NCBI GenBank assembly: GCA_963843945.1
Contig: CAWJMF010000002.1
Span: forward strand, 2,232,001 to 2,296,000
From: CAWJMF01 sp963843945
GTDB taxonomy: Bacteria; Vulcanimicrobiota; Vulcanimicrobiia; Vulcanimicrobiales; Vulcanimicrobiaceae
DNA: 64,000 nucleotides
Reading direction: 5' to 3'
The notes under the pieces are model-generated. The model did not search any database. It saw only the letters and a program-made list of their open reading frames with translations, and was not told where the DNA came from. This document shows positions 43,659 to 52,940 of the stretch, in pieces. Both the position numbers and the translations under genes were made by a program. Numbering within the stretch: the stretch's first letter is position 1; each line of letters begins with the position of its first letter.

Positions 43659-45601
43659 AGGGCCCGGCCGGCCCGTCCGCCGTCGCTCATCGCGGCGCGC
43701 AGTTGGCGCGGCGCGAACGCGTCGCCGATGAGATAGCGTTCCGCGAAGCGCTCGGCGCAGGCGCGATACAAGGCGTCGTCGGCGACGCCGCCGCTCGCCA
43801 CGACGACGGAGTCGGCCGGCAGCAAACGCTCTTCGTCGGTCAGCGTGTGCGCGACGCGTACGCCGCCTTCCACGATCTCGAGCGGTAGCGCGAGCGTGAC
43901 GATCTCAACGCCGGCGCGCAGCAAGCGCTCGATCAGCGCGGCGCGCAACGTGGTGCCGACGTCTTCACCCAGCGCATACTGACGCGTCACGATCGTCACC
44001 TCGTGATCGCGCGAAGCGAGCGCATCGGCGGCTTTGGGACCGAGCGTGTAGCCGATCTCGTCGAGTACGACGCAGCGTTTGCCGAGCGGCGCGTCGCCGG
44101 CGATCGCGGCGCTCGCCGTCACAACGTGCGGAAGCCCGGCGCCGGCCAGATACGGTTTGCGCGGCCGCGCACCCGTGGCGAACACGACCGCGTCGGGGGC
44201 GGCCCGCTCGAGCGCGGCCACGTCGGCGGCGCACGCCAGCCGCACGTCCACGCCGGCGCGTGCCACCGCGCCCGCGAGCCATTCGATCGAGCTGCGGTAC
44301 GCGCTCCAGCCGGGCGCGCGCGCCGCGATGCGAATCGCACCGCCGACTTCCGCTTCGCGTTCGAACAGGGTGACCGCGTGGCCGCGCTCCGCCGCGACGC
44401 GCGCCGCTTCGAGACCGGCCGGTCCGGCGCCGACGACCGCGACCCGTTTGAGCCGAGCGGCCGGCTGCAGTTCGCCCCAAGTCAGCTCGCGTCCGATCGC
44501 CGGATTCTGCACGCAGGTGATCGGGAATCCGAAATAGAGCCGGTCGATGCAGCCTTCACCGGTTCCCATGCACGTCCGGATCTCGTTCTCGCGGCCTTCG
44601 GCCGCTTTGCGCGGTAACTCCGGATCGGCGATCAGCGCGCGCGTCATCCCGACGAAGTCGGCTTCGCCTGCTTCGAGGATTTCCTCGGCGTGCTGCGGGC
44701 TGACGATGCGGCCGGTGACGATCACCGGAATTGCCACGCGCTCGCGCACGCGGCGGGCGAAGGGCACGAACGTGCCGCGCTCCTCGTAGAGCGTCGGAAT
44801 GTTGTACGAGCGCGACTTGAAGGTCGAGATGGTACCGGCCGTCACGGTGAAATAGTCGAGCAGGCCGGTCGCGGCCAGCCGCGCGGCGATCTCGAGCAGC
44901 TCGCCGGATTCCAAACCGAAGCGGACGCGATCGTCCCCCGAGATGCGCGCGCCGACGATGAAGTCCGCGGGTGCGGCGGCGCGCACGGCGCGCAACACGT
45001 CGAGCGAAAAGCGCATGCGGTTCTCGAGCGAGCCGCCGTAGGCGTCGGTGCGGTGGTTGATCGCCGGACTCCAGAACTGGTCGGGCAATTGATCGTCGTA
45101 GAACGCGAGATCGACGCCGTCGAAGCCGCAGGCCGCGAGCTTCGCCGCCGCCGCCGCGTAGTCGTCGACGATTTCGCGGATTTCGCGAACCTCGAGCACG
45201 TGCGGGATCTGCGGCGCGACCTCGCTCCCCGTGTCGCTCGGACCGTGCCCGACGAGATCGGCGTGCGCGTTCGTGCGGCGGCCCATGCAGGTCGCTTGCG
45301 AGAGTGCGAGCGCGCCGTGCTCGCGCACGGCTGCGGCGGCGCGGCGCAGCCCCGGTTCGACGCCTTCCTTCCAGAGGTTCACGTGGTTGGCCGCGATCGG
45401 GACTTTCGCCGAGACGGCGGCGCTGCCGAAGAGCATGACCGTTCCGCAGCCGCCCTTCGCTTTGGCGGCATGGTACGCGATCAGCGTATCGCTCGGAAAT
45501 CCGTCGAGCGCCAAGTTCGTGCCGTGGCTGGTCGACACGATGCGATTGCGCGCAGCGCGGCGGCCGAGGCGTCCTTGCGCGAACAGGCGTGGATACGGCA
45601 C
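43655..45601 (-). CDS. Old Yellow Enzyme-type NADH:flavin oxidoreductase / 2,4-dienoyl-CoA reductase-like
   Basis: The 648-aa protein starts at ATG 45601. An N-terminal FMN TIM barrel (RNRIVSTSHGTNLALDG, DQFWSPAINHRTDAYGGSLE) is followed by an iron-sulfur segment and a C-terminal FAD/NAD domain. The latter has VAVVGAGPAGLEAARVAAER and a second nucleotide fold near RDHEVTIVTR. This is the layout of FadH and trimethylamine dehydrogenase. The cluster motif reads CMGTGEGCIDR then ITCVQN, so the second cysteine of the usual CxxCxxxC is a threonine and only three ligands remain. The substrate is unknown. It is operonic with the lipoprotein gene downstream. Confidence 0.88.
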   Translation of the reverse strand: MPYPRLFAQGRLGRRAARNRIVSTSHGTNLALDGFPSDTLIAYHAAKAKGGCGTVMLFGSAAVSAKVPIAANHVNLWKEGVEPGLRRAAAAVREHGALALSQATCMGRRTNAHADLVGHGPSDTGSEVAPQIPHVLEVREIREIVDDYAAAAAKLAACGFDGVDLAFYDDQLPDQFWSPAINHRTDAYGGSLENRMRFSLDVLRAVRAAAPADFIVGARISGDDRVRFGLESGELLEIAARLAATGLLDYFTVTAGTISTFKSRSYNIPTLYEERGTFVPFARRVRERVAIPVIVTGRIVSPQHAEEILEAGEADFVGMTRALIADPELPRKAAEGRENEIRTCMGTGEGCIDRLYFGFPITCVQNPAIGRELTWGELQPAARLKRVAVVGAGPAGLEAARVAAERGHAVTLFEREAEVGGAIRIAARAPGWSAYRSSIEWLAGAVARAGVDVRLACAADVAALERAAPDAVVFATGARPRKPYLAGAGLPHVVTASAAIAGDAPLGKRCVVLDEIGYTLGPKAADALASRDHEVTIVTRQYALGEDVGTTLRAALIERLLRAGVEIVTLALPLEIVEGGVRVAHTLTDEERLLPADSVVVASGGVADDALYRACAERFAERYLIGDAFAPRQLRAAMSDGGRAGRAL

Positions 45602-45684
45602 GAGCCGGGCGGGTTCTGCGGGTATGCAAGGCGAGCCTGGCTAAGCTGGTAGCCGAACTCGCCTTTCTGCCGGAGTTTAAGAGC

Positions 45685-46641
45685 GTGAAGATTTTTCGTC
45701 GTTCGAGCCGGATCGTCGCAACGGCCGTCGCGTGCGCGGTCCTCAGCCTGGCGGCTGCGCCGCCCGGCGCTGCCGCCGCGACCGGGCCGGCCGTCGCCGT
45801 GCTCAACTTCTCCACCGTCGGCTTGACCGGAAACTGGTGGGGAAACTTCGAGCCGGGGGTCGCGCTCTCGGACCTGGTGACCGATCAGCTCGTCAACGGC
45901 GGCAAGTTCAACGTGGTGGACCGCACGCATCTCGACGCGACGCTGAGCGAACATAAACTCGCGACGGAGGGCGAAACCTCGCCGGCGACGGCAATCCAAG
46001 CCGGCCGCTTGATCGGCGCGCGCTACCTGATCACCGGCAACGTGCTGCAGTTCGACAAGACCGGGCAGAGCGGCGGCGCGGTCGGCAGTTACATCGGCGG
46101 CCCCCTCGGCGGCGCGGTCGGCGGGGTCAACCAATCGCGCGTGACGCTCAAGGTTCAAGTCCGCGTCATCGACGCGTCGACCGGGCAGATCGTTCAATCC
46201 TTCGCCGACGAGCAGACCAAAACGAACACGTCGATCGGCTTCGGCGGGTTCGGTGGCGGCGCGGCGGGCTCGTACTCGAACTCGAACTTCGTGAACTCGA
46301 CGATGGGGCACCTCATCAACGACGAAGCTGCCAGAATCGCTGCCGACCTCGATCCCTCGAAGTTCTCGAGCGCGCCGCCGCCGCCGGCGCTGGCTGGACG
46401 CGTCCTCGAAATTTCCGGCACGACGGTGACGCTCAACATCGGCTCGTCCAAGGGAGTCACGGTCGGCCAGTACTTCGACGTCGTGCAAGTCCACCAGATC
46501 AAGGATCCGGACTCGGGGAAGATGCTGACCTCGACCATTCCGATCGGTAAAATCCAGATCGTCTCCGCTTCGGCCGACACCTCGGTGGGCAAACTCGTGT
46601 CCGGCAAAGCCGCCGCCCTCGATCACGTCCAGTCGGAGTAA
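45685..46641 (+). CDS. CsgG/HfaB-family secreted protein
   Basis: The 318-aa protein starts at GTG 45685 with CGGAG 9 nt upstream. A signal peptide ends near PPGAAAA. The CsgG core is AVLNFSTVG, EPGVALSDLVTDQLVNGGKF, VVDRTHLDATLSEHKLATEG and GARYLITGNVLQFD. Its lumen part is VQVRVIDASTGQIVQSFADE with a Gly-rich loop. A C-terminal beta segment (GRVLEISGTTVTLNIGSSKG) follows. No lipobox cysteine sits after the signal, unlike E. coli CsgG. No csgA, csgE or csgF homologue is nearby. It may act in the outer membrane or periplasm. Confidence 0.8.
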   Translation: MKIFRRSSRIVATAVACAVLSLAAAPPGAAAATGPAVAVLNFSTVGLTGNWWGNFEPGVALSDLVTDQLVNGGKFNVVDRTHLDATLSEHKLATEGETSPATAIQAGRLIGARYLITGNVLQFDKTGQSGGAVGSYIGGPLGGAVGGVNQSRVTLKVQVRVIDASTGQIVQSFADEQTKTNTSIGFGGFGGGAAGSYSNSNFVNSTMGHLINDEAARIAADLDPSKFSSAPPPPALAGRVLEISGTTVTLNIGSSKGVTVGQYFDVVQVHQIKDPDSGKMLTSTIPIGKIQIVSASADTSVGKLVSGKAAALDHVQSE

Positions 46642-46646
46642 ATCCA

Positions 46647-47036
46647 ATGCCGCGCTATCTGCACACCTCGATCTTCGTCAGCGACATGGCGCAGTCGATC
46701 GACTTTTACACCAACAAACTCGGGCTGAAGCTGCTCGGCGGTCCGGATCACTATCCGGGCAACGCCGACATGGCCTTCGTCGGTCAGGATTGGAACTCGT
46801 ACATCGAGCTGGTCTACGATCTCGAGGACCATCCGCCGTACGAACTCGGCAATCGCTACGAGCACCTCGCGATCGAAGTCGACGGCGATTTGCCCGGCTA
46901 CGTCGACAAGCTGCAGGCGCAAGGCGTCAAGGTTCTCAAGGCGCCGAAGAAGTCGCCCGGCGGGACGCGCTGGATCGCCTTCGTCGAAGATCCCAACGGC
47001 ATCCCGGTGGAGCTGCTCGAACCGCGCGGAGCCTGA
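46647..47036 (+). CDS. VOC/glyoxalase-family protein
   Basis: The 129-aa protein starts at ATG 46647, 5 nt after the CsgG-like gene. The sequence has the two-repeat glyoxalase I layout: LHTSIFVSDMAQSIDFYTNK, ELVYDLEDHPPYELGN, EHLAIEVDG and FVEDPNGIPVELLEP. Candidate metal ligands are H6, E54 and H71-type histidine, and the last glutamate in PVELLE. It is most like lactoylglutathione lyase GloA, which removes methylglyoxal, but other VOC roles are possible. Confidence 0.85.
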   Translation: MPRYLHTSIFVSDMAQSIDFYTNKLGLKLLGGPDHYPGNADMAFVGQDWNSYIELVYDLEDHPPYELGNRYEHLAIEVDGDLPGYVDKLQAQGVKVLKAPKKSPGGTRWIAFVEDPNGIPVELLEPRGA

Positions 47037-47042
47037 ACCTCA

Positions 47043-49871
47043 TTACATCGCGAGCGCTTGGGCGAGTGCCACGTCCTCTCCCATCGTTTTGCCCGCATCC
47101 AGATGGCGCTGGAATTCGTCGTCCCCCAGCGCCGCCGCGAGAGCGGCCCGGATGTTCTTGTCCAACGTCTCTTCGGTAAATTCCCGGAACGCTCCGAGGC
47201 GCATGAGTTGCGCGTCGACGAAACCCATGAGCTGAGCCGCGCGGCGGCAGGCATCGAGAAATCCCGGCTCCTTTTGATGCAGGCCGAGCGCTTGGCCCGC
47301 GAGGTGCTGGATCGCGAACACGACGGTGACCTCCGCCTGATGCAGTCGCGCGATTGCGAGCGCCTCGCGCGCCGCCGTGCGCGATTCCTCGAAACGTTCG
47401 AGGGCGATCAGATACGCCGCCATGTTCGCGAGGTCGGTTGAGGCCGCGCGGGCGTTCGCGGCGCCCCGATTGAGGGCGATCGAGTCGTGAACCATCTCGA
47501 CGGCCTTTGCGATGTTCCCAGCGTGAAACTCGGTCTCGGCGAGATGGTTGCTGACGGTCGCGATGTCGCGGTCGGCTCCGAGCGCCTTGAAGATCGCGAG
47601 CGCTTCGTAGTAGAAGGATCTCGCCCCCTCGAAGTCGCCTTTGTAGTCGCGGATCACGGCGACGGTGCGCAGCGAGATGCCGGTTTCGCGACGCGCGCCG
47701 TGCTTGCGAAACGTCGCCAGTGCTTCTTGGGCGAAGGGTTCGGCTTCCTCGGCGCGGTCCGCGAAGGCGAGAGAGTGCGCCATCACGCGATGGGCACGCG
47801 CGACGTTGAGTTCGTTGCCGCATTCGCGGCTGAGTTTTAGGGCTCGGTCGCCCGCCGCCCAGGTGTCGCGAAACTGGCTGAGCGTTCCGCACAGGATCGC
47901 GTCGGACAACTCGAGGAGCGCCAGCACTTCGAGCGGGGTCGCGTCGTCACGTTGCTCGAGGCCGAGGCGAACCCAACGCCGGCCCTCGGCCGCCGCGAAG
48001 GCGTACCAGACCATACGCAGGGTGGCGGCGATTCGTTGTCCGAGCAGCGCATCGTTGCGCTCGCCGAGCGTCCAGGTGAGGGCCGCACGCCAGTTGTCGA
48101 GTTCGGGCTCCGTCGCGGCGAGCCAGGTCTTGTCGGGCGTCGTCGCCCAGCTCGCAGCGCGTTCCTCGGCCAAATCGAGATAGGCAAGCGCGTGCGCGTG
48201 CGCGATCGGCGCGTGTTCGCCGCGTTCGATGAGTTTTTCGCGGGAATATTGGCGCGTCGATTCGAGCAGGCGGTAGCGCGTGTCGTCTCCGCTGAGTTCG
48301 GCGTGAACGAGCGATTTGTCGACCAGCGACGACAAGAGATCGAGCAGTTCGTAATCGGCGATCGTGTCGTCCGAGCAAACGGCAACGGCGCTTTCCAGCG
48401 TGAATCCGCCGGCGAAGATGGCAAGTCGCCGGAAGAGCGTACGCTCCTGCTCGCTGAGCAGGTCGTAGCTCCAATCGACGAGGGCGCGCATCGTCTGTTG
48501 TCGCGGCAGCGCCGTGCGATCGCCGCCGGTCAATAAGCGGAAGCGCTCGTCGAGTTTCTCGGCGAGCGCTTTGACGGAGAGCACTTTGACGCGGGCCGCC
48601 GCGAGCTCGATGGCGAGCGGAATTCCGTCGAGCCTCCGGCAGATCTCCGCGACGACGGGTGCGTTCTCGTCGTTGAATGCGAAGCGCGTGTCGCTGGCCC
48701 GTGCCCGCGCTTCGAAGAGCGCGACGGCGCCGAACTGTAGCGCGCGTTCCGCCGTGAGCGCTACGTTCGCTGCGGGCGTCGCCAGCGAAGGCATGCGATA
48801 GACGGTTTCGCCGGCGATCCCGAGCCCCTCGCGCGTCGTCACCAGGACCGTCACGTGAGGACAACCGCGCAAGACCGCCGAGGCCGCCTTCGCTGCTTCG
48901 GCCACGACATGCTCGCAGTTGTCCAGAATCAGCATCGCCCGCTTTTCCTTGAGATACGCGACGATCGTCTCCAGCAACGGACGCGGCGGCGCTTCGCGCA
49001 CTCCCAGCGTCGACGCGATGGCACTGGGAACGAGCGCGGCATCGAGCAGCGGCGCAAATTCGACGAACCACACGCCGTCGCCGGAGCCGTCGAGCAGGTC
49101 GGCTCCGACCTGCACCGCCGTGCGGGTCTTTCCGACGCCTCCGGTTCCGACGATCGAGAGCAGCTGCGTCGTGCGGAGCAGCGCTTTGATCTCCTCGACG
49201 TCCGTCTCGCGGCCGATGAAGGTGGTGAGCTGGCGCGGCAAATTGTTCGGGAGCGCGTCGAGCGAACGCAGCGCCGGAAATTCGGCCGGCAAATCGTCGG
49301 CAATGAGCTGATAGACCCACTCGGGCCGGGCGAGGTCGCGTAAGCGGTGCTGTCCGAGGTCGCGCAGCGTGACCCGCGGGGGCAGCATGCCTTGCACGAG
49401 GTCTGCGGCGATGCCCGAAACCAGGACCTGGTTGCCGTGGCCGATGGCCAGCAGGCGCGCCGTCCGGTTCACGGCCGGCCCGAAGTAGTCCCCATCGCGT
49501 TCGTCCGCCTCGCCGGTATGGATCGCCATCCGCACCTTGAGGCCGCCGACCGCGTCCCAATTCTCGCTGAGGATGGCGCGCTGCGTTGCGTAGGACGCCG
49601 CCACGGCTTCGGGCGCGGTTCGGAATGCGGCGCAAAATGCGTCGCCGATCGTTTTGAAGACGTAGCCGCCGCGCGCCTCGATCTCGCGCCGCAGGATCGC
49701 ATCGTGGCGGCGCAGGGCCAGCTGCATTTCGGCGCGATCCCGTTCCCAGCGCTCGGTGCTGCCCTCGATGTCGCTGAAGACGAAGGTGACCGTCCCCGAC
49801 GGCAACTCGCGCCGTTCGACCGCAACCTCGGGGACGATTCGCTCGCTCTCCATGCCCCGCCGAGCATTCAC
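47043..49871 (-). CDS. class III nucleotidyl cyclase - NB-ARC (STAND) ATPase - TPR protein
   Basis: The 942-aa protein starts at ATG 49871 (or ATG 49853). A class III cyclase domain spans residues 25-190. It has metal aspartates in FSDIEGST (D34) and KTIGDAF (D77), and the transition-state pair in NRTAR (N135, R139). An NB-ARC switch follows with Walker A GTGGVGKT (242-249), ILDNCEH and GIPLAIELAAARV. The C-terminal third is TPR-like helices (ALATFRKHGARRETG, ALAIFKALGADRDIATVSNH). The same layout occurs in mycobacterial proteins that end in a LuxR helix-turn-helix, but here the protein stops where that domain would begin. The signal and output are unknown. Confidence 0.88.
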   Translation of the reverse strand: MNARRGMESERIVPEVAVERRELPSGTVTFVFSDIEGSTERWERDRAEMQLALRRHDAILRREIEARGGYVFKTIGDAFCAAFRTAPEAVAASYATQRAILSENWDAVGGLKVRMAIHTGEADERDGDYFGPAVNRTARLLAIGHGNQVLVSGIAADLVQGMLPPRVTLRDLGQHRLRDLARPEWVYQLIADDLPAEFPALRSLDALPNNLPRQLTTFIGRETDVEEIKALLRTTQLLSIVGTGGVGKTRTAVQVGADLLDGSGDGVWFVEFAPLLDAALVPSAIASTLGVREAPPRPLLETIVAYLKEKRAMLILDNCEHVVAEAAKAASAVLRGCPHVTVLVTTREGLGIAGETVYRMPSLATPAANVALTAERALQFGAVALFEARARASDTRFAFNDENAPVVAEICRRLDGIPLAIELAAARVKVLSVKALAEKLDERFRLLTGGDRTALPRQQTMRALVDWSYDLLSEQERTLFRRLAIFAGGFTLESAVAVCSDDTIADYELLDLLSSLVDKSLVHAELSGDDTRYRLLESTRQYSREKLIERGEHAPIAHAHALAYLDLAEERAASWATTPDKTWLAATEPELDNWRAALTWTLGERNDALLGQRIAATLRMVWYAFAAAEGRRWVRLGLEQRDDATPLEVLALLELSDAILCGTLSQFRDTWAAGDRALKLSRECGNELNVARAHRVMAHSLAFADRAEEAEPFAQEALATFRKHGARRETGISLRTVAVIRDYKGDFEGARSFYYEALAIFKALGADRDIATVSNHLAETEFHAGNIAKAVEMVHDSIALNRGAANARAASTDLANMAAYLIALERFEESRTAAREALAIARLHQAEVTVVFAIQHLAGQALGLHQKEPGFLDACRRAAQLMGFVDAQLMRLGAFREFTEETLDKNIRAALAAALGDDEFQRHLDAGKTMGEDVALAQALAM

Positions 49872-49946
49872 CCCATCCGCGCCATTCTCCGGTTCCGTGA
49901 TGCGAGAAGCCGCGCCGGCAGCGGCCGGCGAGACGCCGCAGAAACT

Positions 49947-51152
49947 TTAGCGGTATACGAACGGGTCGGCCGGTTGCGGCGCGACCCGCCAGCGCGCTGC
50001 GTGCAAGGCGAGCGCGGAACCGTCGCGTACGACCGTACCGCCGGCTTCGATCCAGGTTCCGTCGCGAACGCCGAGCGATCGATCCAGCGCGAGCGCGATC
50101 GGCGACGCGTCGGCGCGGCAGCACGTAATGGCGTAGCGCACGAGCAGCGTGCGCCCGTCGCGCGTTTGCGCGCTGCCGCTGAAGTCGAGACTCGCACCCG
50201 CAAATGCGTCAGCGAGGTTGCCGGCAGCGACGCTCCGGCGCGGGACGGGCGAGCCGGCGAGCGGCGCGGCGAGGAGCGCGAGCGGAAGCAGGAGCGTGGC
50301 GCTGGTGCTCGCGCGCTTGCCGCCGCGCAGGGCCAGCGCGAGGCAGGCGAGCGCTGCGAGCGCGATCGCCGGTAGCAAACGCGGGTGCACGAAGCCGCCC
50401 GGACCGTTCGCCGCGAGCGCGCCGCACGCGAGCGCAAGCGTTACATAGGCGAGCCGGCCGCTTCGCCTCGGAGCGCAGCGCGCTGCCGGTCGCGCGGCGC
50501 CGAAGGGTTGCGCGCGCGACCCGCGCGGCAGCAACGGGAGGATGCCGGCCGTCGCTAGCAACCCGGCGGCGGCCGGGGCCGAACTGGCGCGAAGCCCCGC
50601 CGCGGTGGCGACGGCTGCGCTCGCACAGGGGCCCAACGCTCCGGCACACGCTCCCGCCGCGAAGGCTAGTGCGGCTCCGAACGGACCGAGTCCGGCTGAC
50701 TCACCCATCGCTCGCAGCGCTTCGCAGGCGAGGGCGGAGATGAATGCTGCGAGCGTTACCCGCTCGAGTTCGGCGAGCGCATCGGGCTCGGGATCGCCGG
50801 GAGCGCGGACGTTCCGGAAAATGAAGAGACCGGCGCCCGCGGCTGCCAGGCGCAGGCCGGCTAGGACGGGGCCGAAGCTGAGCCAGCAAAGCGCCAGCGC
50901 GGGCAGCCCCAACGCGCCCGGGATCGCGCCGCAGCCGCAGGAGCCGAGCGCGGCGAGCCGGCGCGCACCCGAACCCCGCAAGTAGAGGCCCGCGAGCACG
51001 AAAGGCGCGGCCTCGAAGGCCGTGCCTGCCGCCGAAGCCAGCGCGCCGTGCAGCACCGGCGGCGGCAGGGCCAACGCGCCGGCGGCCAGGACGAAACGAA
51101 GCAAGCGCCCGGCGACGGGACGGAACGGGCGTGCGCGCTCCGGTCGAGGCAT
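49947..51152 (-). CDS. predicted membrane protein: permease-like core fused to a TIGR03943/DUF1980-like domain
   Basis: The 401-aa protein starts at ATG 51152. Many hydrophobic segments fill residues 15-290. The stretch GSCGCGAIPGALGLP near residue 70 resembles the cysteine motif of DUF318/ArsP-type permeases. The C-terminal domain with GRTLLVRYAITCCRADASPI and DGTWIEAGGTVV resembles the DUF1980 subunit (YcgQ of Bacillus), normally a separate partner of a DUF318 permease (YcgR). A fusion is therefore likely. The transported substrate is unknown. It diverges from hisS with only 30 bp between them. Confidence 0.65.
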   Translation of the reverse strand: MPRPERARPFRPVAGRLLRFVLAAGALALPPPVLHGALASAAGTAFEAAPFVLAGLYLRGSGARRLAALGSCGCGAIPGALGLPALALCWLSFGPVLAGLRLAAAGAGLFIFRNVRAPGDPEPDALAELERVTLAAFISALACEALRAMGESAGLGPFGAALAFAAGACAGALGPCASAAVATAAGLRASSAPAAAGLLATAGILPLLPRGSRAQPFGAARPAARCAPRRSGRLAYVTLALACGALAANGPGGFVHPRLLPAIALAALACLALALRGGKRASTSATLLLPLALLAAPLAGSPVPRRSVAAGNLADAFAGASLDFSGSAQTRDGRTLLVRYAITCCRADASPIALALDRSLGVRDGTWIEAGGTVVRDGSALALHAARWRVAPQPADPFVYR

Positions 51153-51182
51153 TTCGGTCGCTCGCTCGCGAAGAAGGGCGGG

Positions 51183-52496
51183 ATGGAAAAGATCCGCGCC
51201 CCGCGGGGGACGGCAGATATCTATCCCCCCGAGAGCGCACGCTGGCAAGCGTTCGAAGCGCGTGCCCGCGCTTTGGCACGCCGTTTCGGCTACGGCGAGA
51301 TCCGCACGCCGATGTTCGAGTCGACCGAACTCTTCGTGCGCGGCGTCGGCGAAACGACCGACATCGTCGAGAAAGAGATGTACACGTTCACCGACAAGGG
51401 CGGCCGCAGCTTGACGCTGCGCCCCGAGTGGACGGCGCCCGTCGTGCGGGCGATGCTGGAACACAATTTGCTCGCGAGCGGACCGCAGCGGCTCTTTTAT
51501 GTAGGTCCCTTTTTCCGATACGAGCGCCCGCAAGCCGGCCGCTATCGTCAGGCCAATCAGTTCGGGGTGGAGTGCTTCGGCTTCGCGGGGCCTGAGGCCG
51601 ACGTCGAGGTGATCGCGCTGGCCCACGAACTGCTGCGCGCTTACGATCTGCCGGGGATCACGCTCAACCTCAACTCGATCGGCGACGAGTGTTGCCGTCC
51701 GGCCTATCGCGAGGCGCTGCTGGCCTACTTTCGACCGCTCGCGGATGACCTCTCGGCTGACTCCCAGCGCCGGCTGGAGCGCAATCCGCTGCGCATCCTC
51801 GACAGCAAAGAAGCGCAGGATCGTGCGCTCGTCGCCGCGGCGCCGACGTTCCTCGACTTGCTCTGTGCGGACTGCGCGGCGCACTTTGCGGCGGTCTGCA
51901 CGTTGCTCGAAAGCGCCGGCATTCCGTTCACGGTCGAGCCGCGGCTGGTGCGCGGGTTCGACTACTACACCCGCACGGTCTTCGAATTCACCTCGGATGC
52001 GCTCGGCGCGCAGAGCACCGTCTGCGGCGGCGGCCGCTATGACGATCTCGTGCGCTCGCTGGGCGGACCGGCCACGCCGGCGGTCGGCTTCGGCCTCGGC
52101 ATCGAGCGCTTCCTCATGGTGCTCGACGCGATCGGCGAACGCGGGCTCGCCGAGCCCGACGGCTTAGCGGTGATCGCGCTCGGTGCGGCGGCGCGGGCGC
52201 GCGCCGTGCCGCTGGTCGCCGCGCTGCGCCGCGTCGGCGACGTGCCCGTCACGATCGACTATCAAGATTCCAAGATCGCGGCGCAGTTTAAGCGCGCCGA
52301 GCGGACCGGCGCGCGCGCCGCGCTCATTCTAGGCGACGACGAATTGAGCCGCGCCGAAGTCGTGGTGCGCGACCTGGTCGCCCGCACCCAAGATACGATC
52401 GCGACCAAAGACGGCGACGCGCGGGCCGCCGAGACGGTGTTGCGTTGGTACCGTTCGCTTCCGTCACCCGGCAACAGCGTGCGGAAAGCCGTATGA
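51183..52496 (+). CDS. hisS: histidyl-tRNA synthetase
   Basis: HisRS charges tRNA-His. The 437-aa class II enzyme starts at ATG 51183 (MEKIRAPRGTADIYPPESAR). Motif 1 is in FGYGEIRTPMFESTELF and motif 2 in FYVGPFFRYERPQAGRYRQ. The histidine-specific RGFDYYTRTVFEF and motif 3 GFGLGIERFLM are present. The C-terminal anticodon-binding domain contains VTIDYQDSKIAAQFKRAER. Its stop overlaps the accB start. Confidence 0.96.
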   Translation: MEKIRAPRGTADIYPPESARWQAFEARARALARRFGYGEIRTPMFESTELFVRGVGETTDIVEKEMYTFTDKGGRSLTLRPEWTAPVVRAMLEHNLLASGPQRLFYVGPFFRYERPQAGRYRQANQFGVECFGFAGPEADVEVIALAHELLRAYDLPGITLNLNSIGDECCRPAYREALLAYFRPLADDLSADSQRRLERNPLRILDSKEAQDRALVAAAPTFLDLLCADCAAHFAAVCTLLESAGIPFTVEPRLVRGFDYYTRTVFEFTSDALGAQSTVCGGGRYDDLVRSLGGPATPAVGFGLGIERFLMVLDAIGERGLAEPDGLAVIALGAAARARAVPLVAALRRVGDVPVTIDYQDSKIAAQFKRAERTGARAALILGDDELSRAEVVVRDLVARTQDTIATKDGDARAAETVLRWYRSLPSPGNSVRKAV

Positions 52497-52940
52497 CGAG
52501 CGAACGCGAGGCCCTCGAACGCATGCTCGACGTGATGCGCGAGCATCAACTCGACTCGCTCACGCTGCGCGTGGGCAGCGCGACGTACGAACTCGTCCTG
52601 CGCTCCGAGGTGCCCGCTCCCGCCGCGCCGGCGCAAGGTTACGCCGTCGAGGCGGCTCCGGCGGCAACGGCGCCGCCTTCCGGCCCGCACGGCCGCCGCG
52701 AACTTCAAGAAAGTGACCGCCCCGATCATCGGCGTCTTTTATCGCGCTCCGGCGCCGGGTGCGGAGTCGTTCGTCGAGCCGGGCGATCGCGTCGAGGTCG
52801 GGCAAGTGCTCTGCATTCTCGAAGCGATGAAATTGATGAACGAGATCACGAGCGATTTTGCGGGCGTCGTGCGGCGCATTCTGCCCGAGAACGGCGCGCT
52901 CGTTTCGCTTGGCGAGGAGATGTTTTGGATCGAACCGTAA
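52493..52940 (+). CDS. accB: biotin carboxyl carrier protein of acetyl-CoA carboxylase, one frameshift
   Basis: AccB carries biotin in the first step of fatty acid synthesis. The frame starts at ATG 52493 (MTSEREALERMLDVMREHQL) in overlap with hisS. A Pro/Ala linker follows. Phase is lost near 52697 by one extra base, then FKKVTAPIIGVFYRAPAPGA and the biotin site EAMKLMNEI follow, ending FWIEP. Corrected length is about 148 aa, normal. accC, its usual partner, is not adjacent. Confidence 0.88.

Noticed and set aside
47947..50124. Long minus-strand frame overlapping the cyclase/NB-ARC gene
   Set aside because: It is the wrong frame of the same gene, rich in Arg and Ala, with none of the domains.
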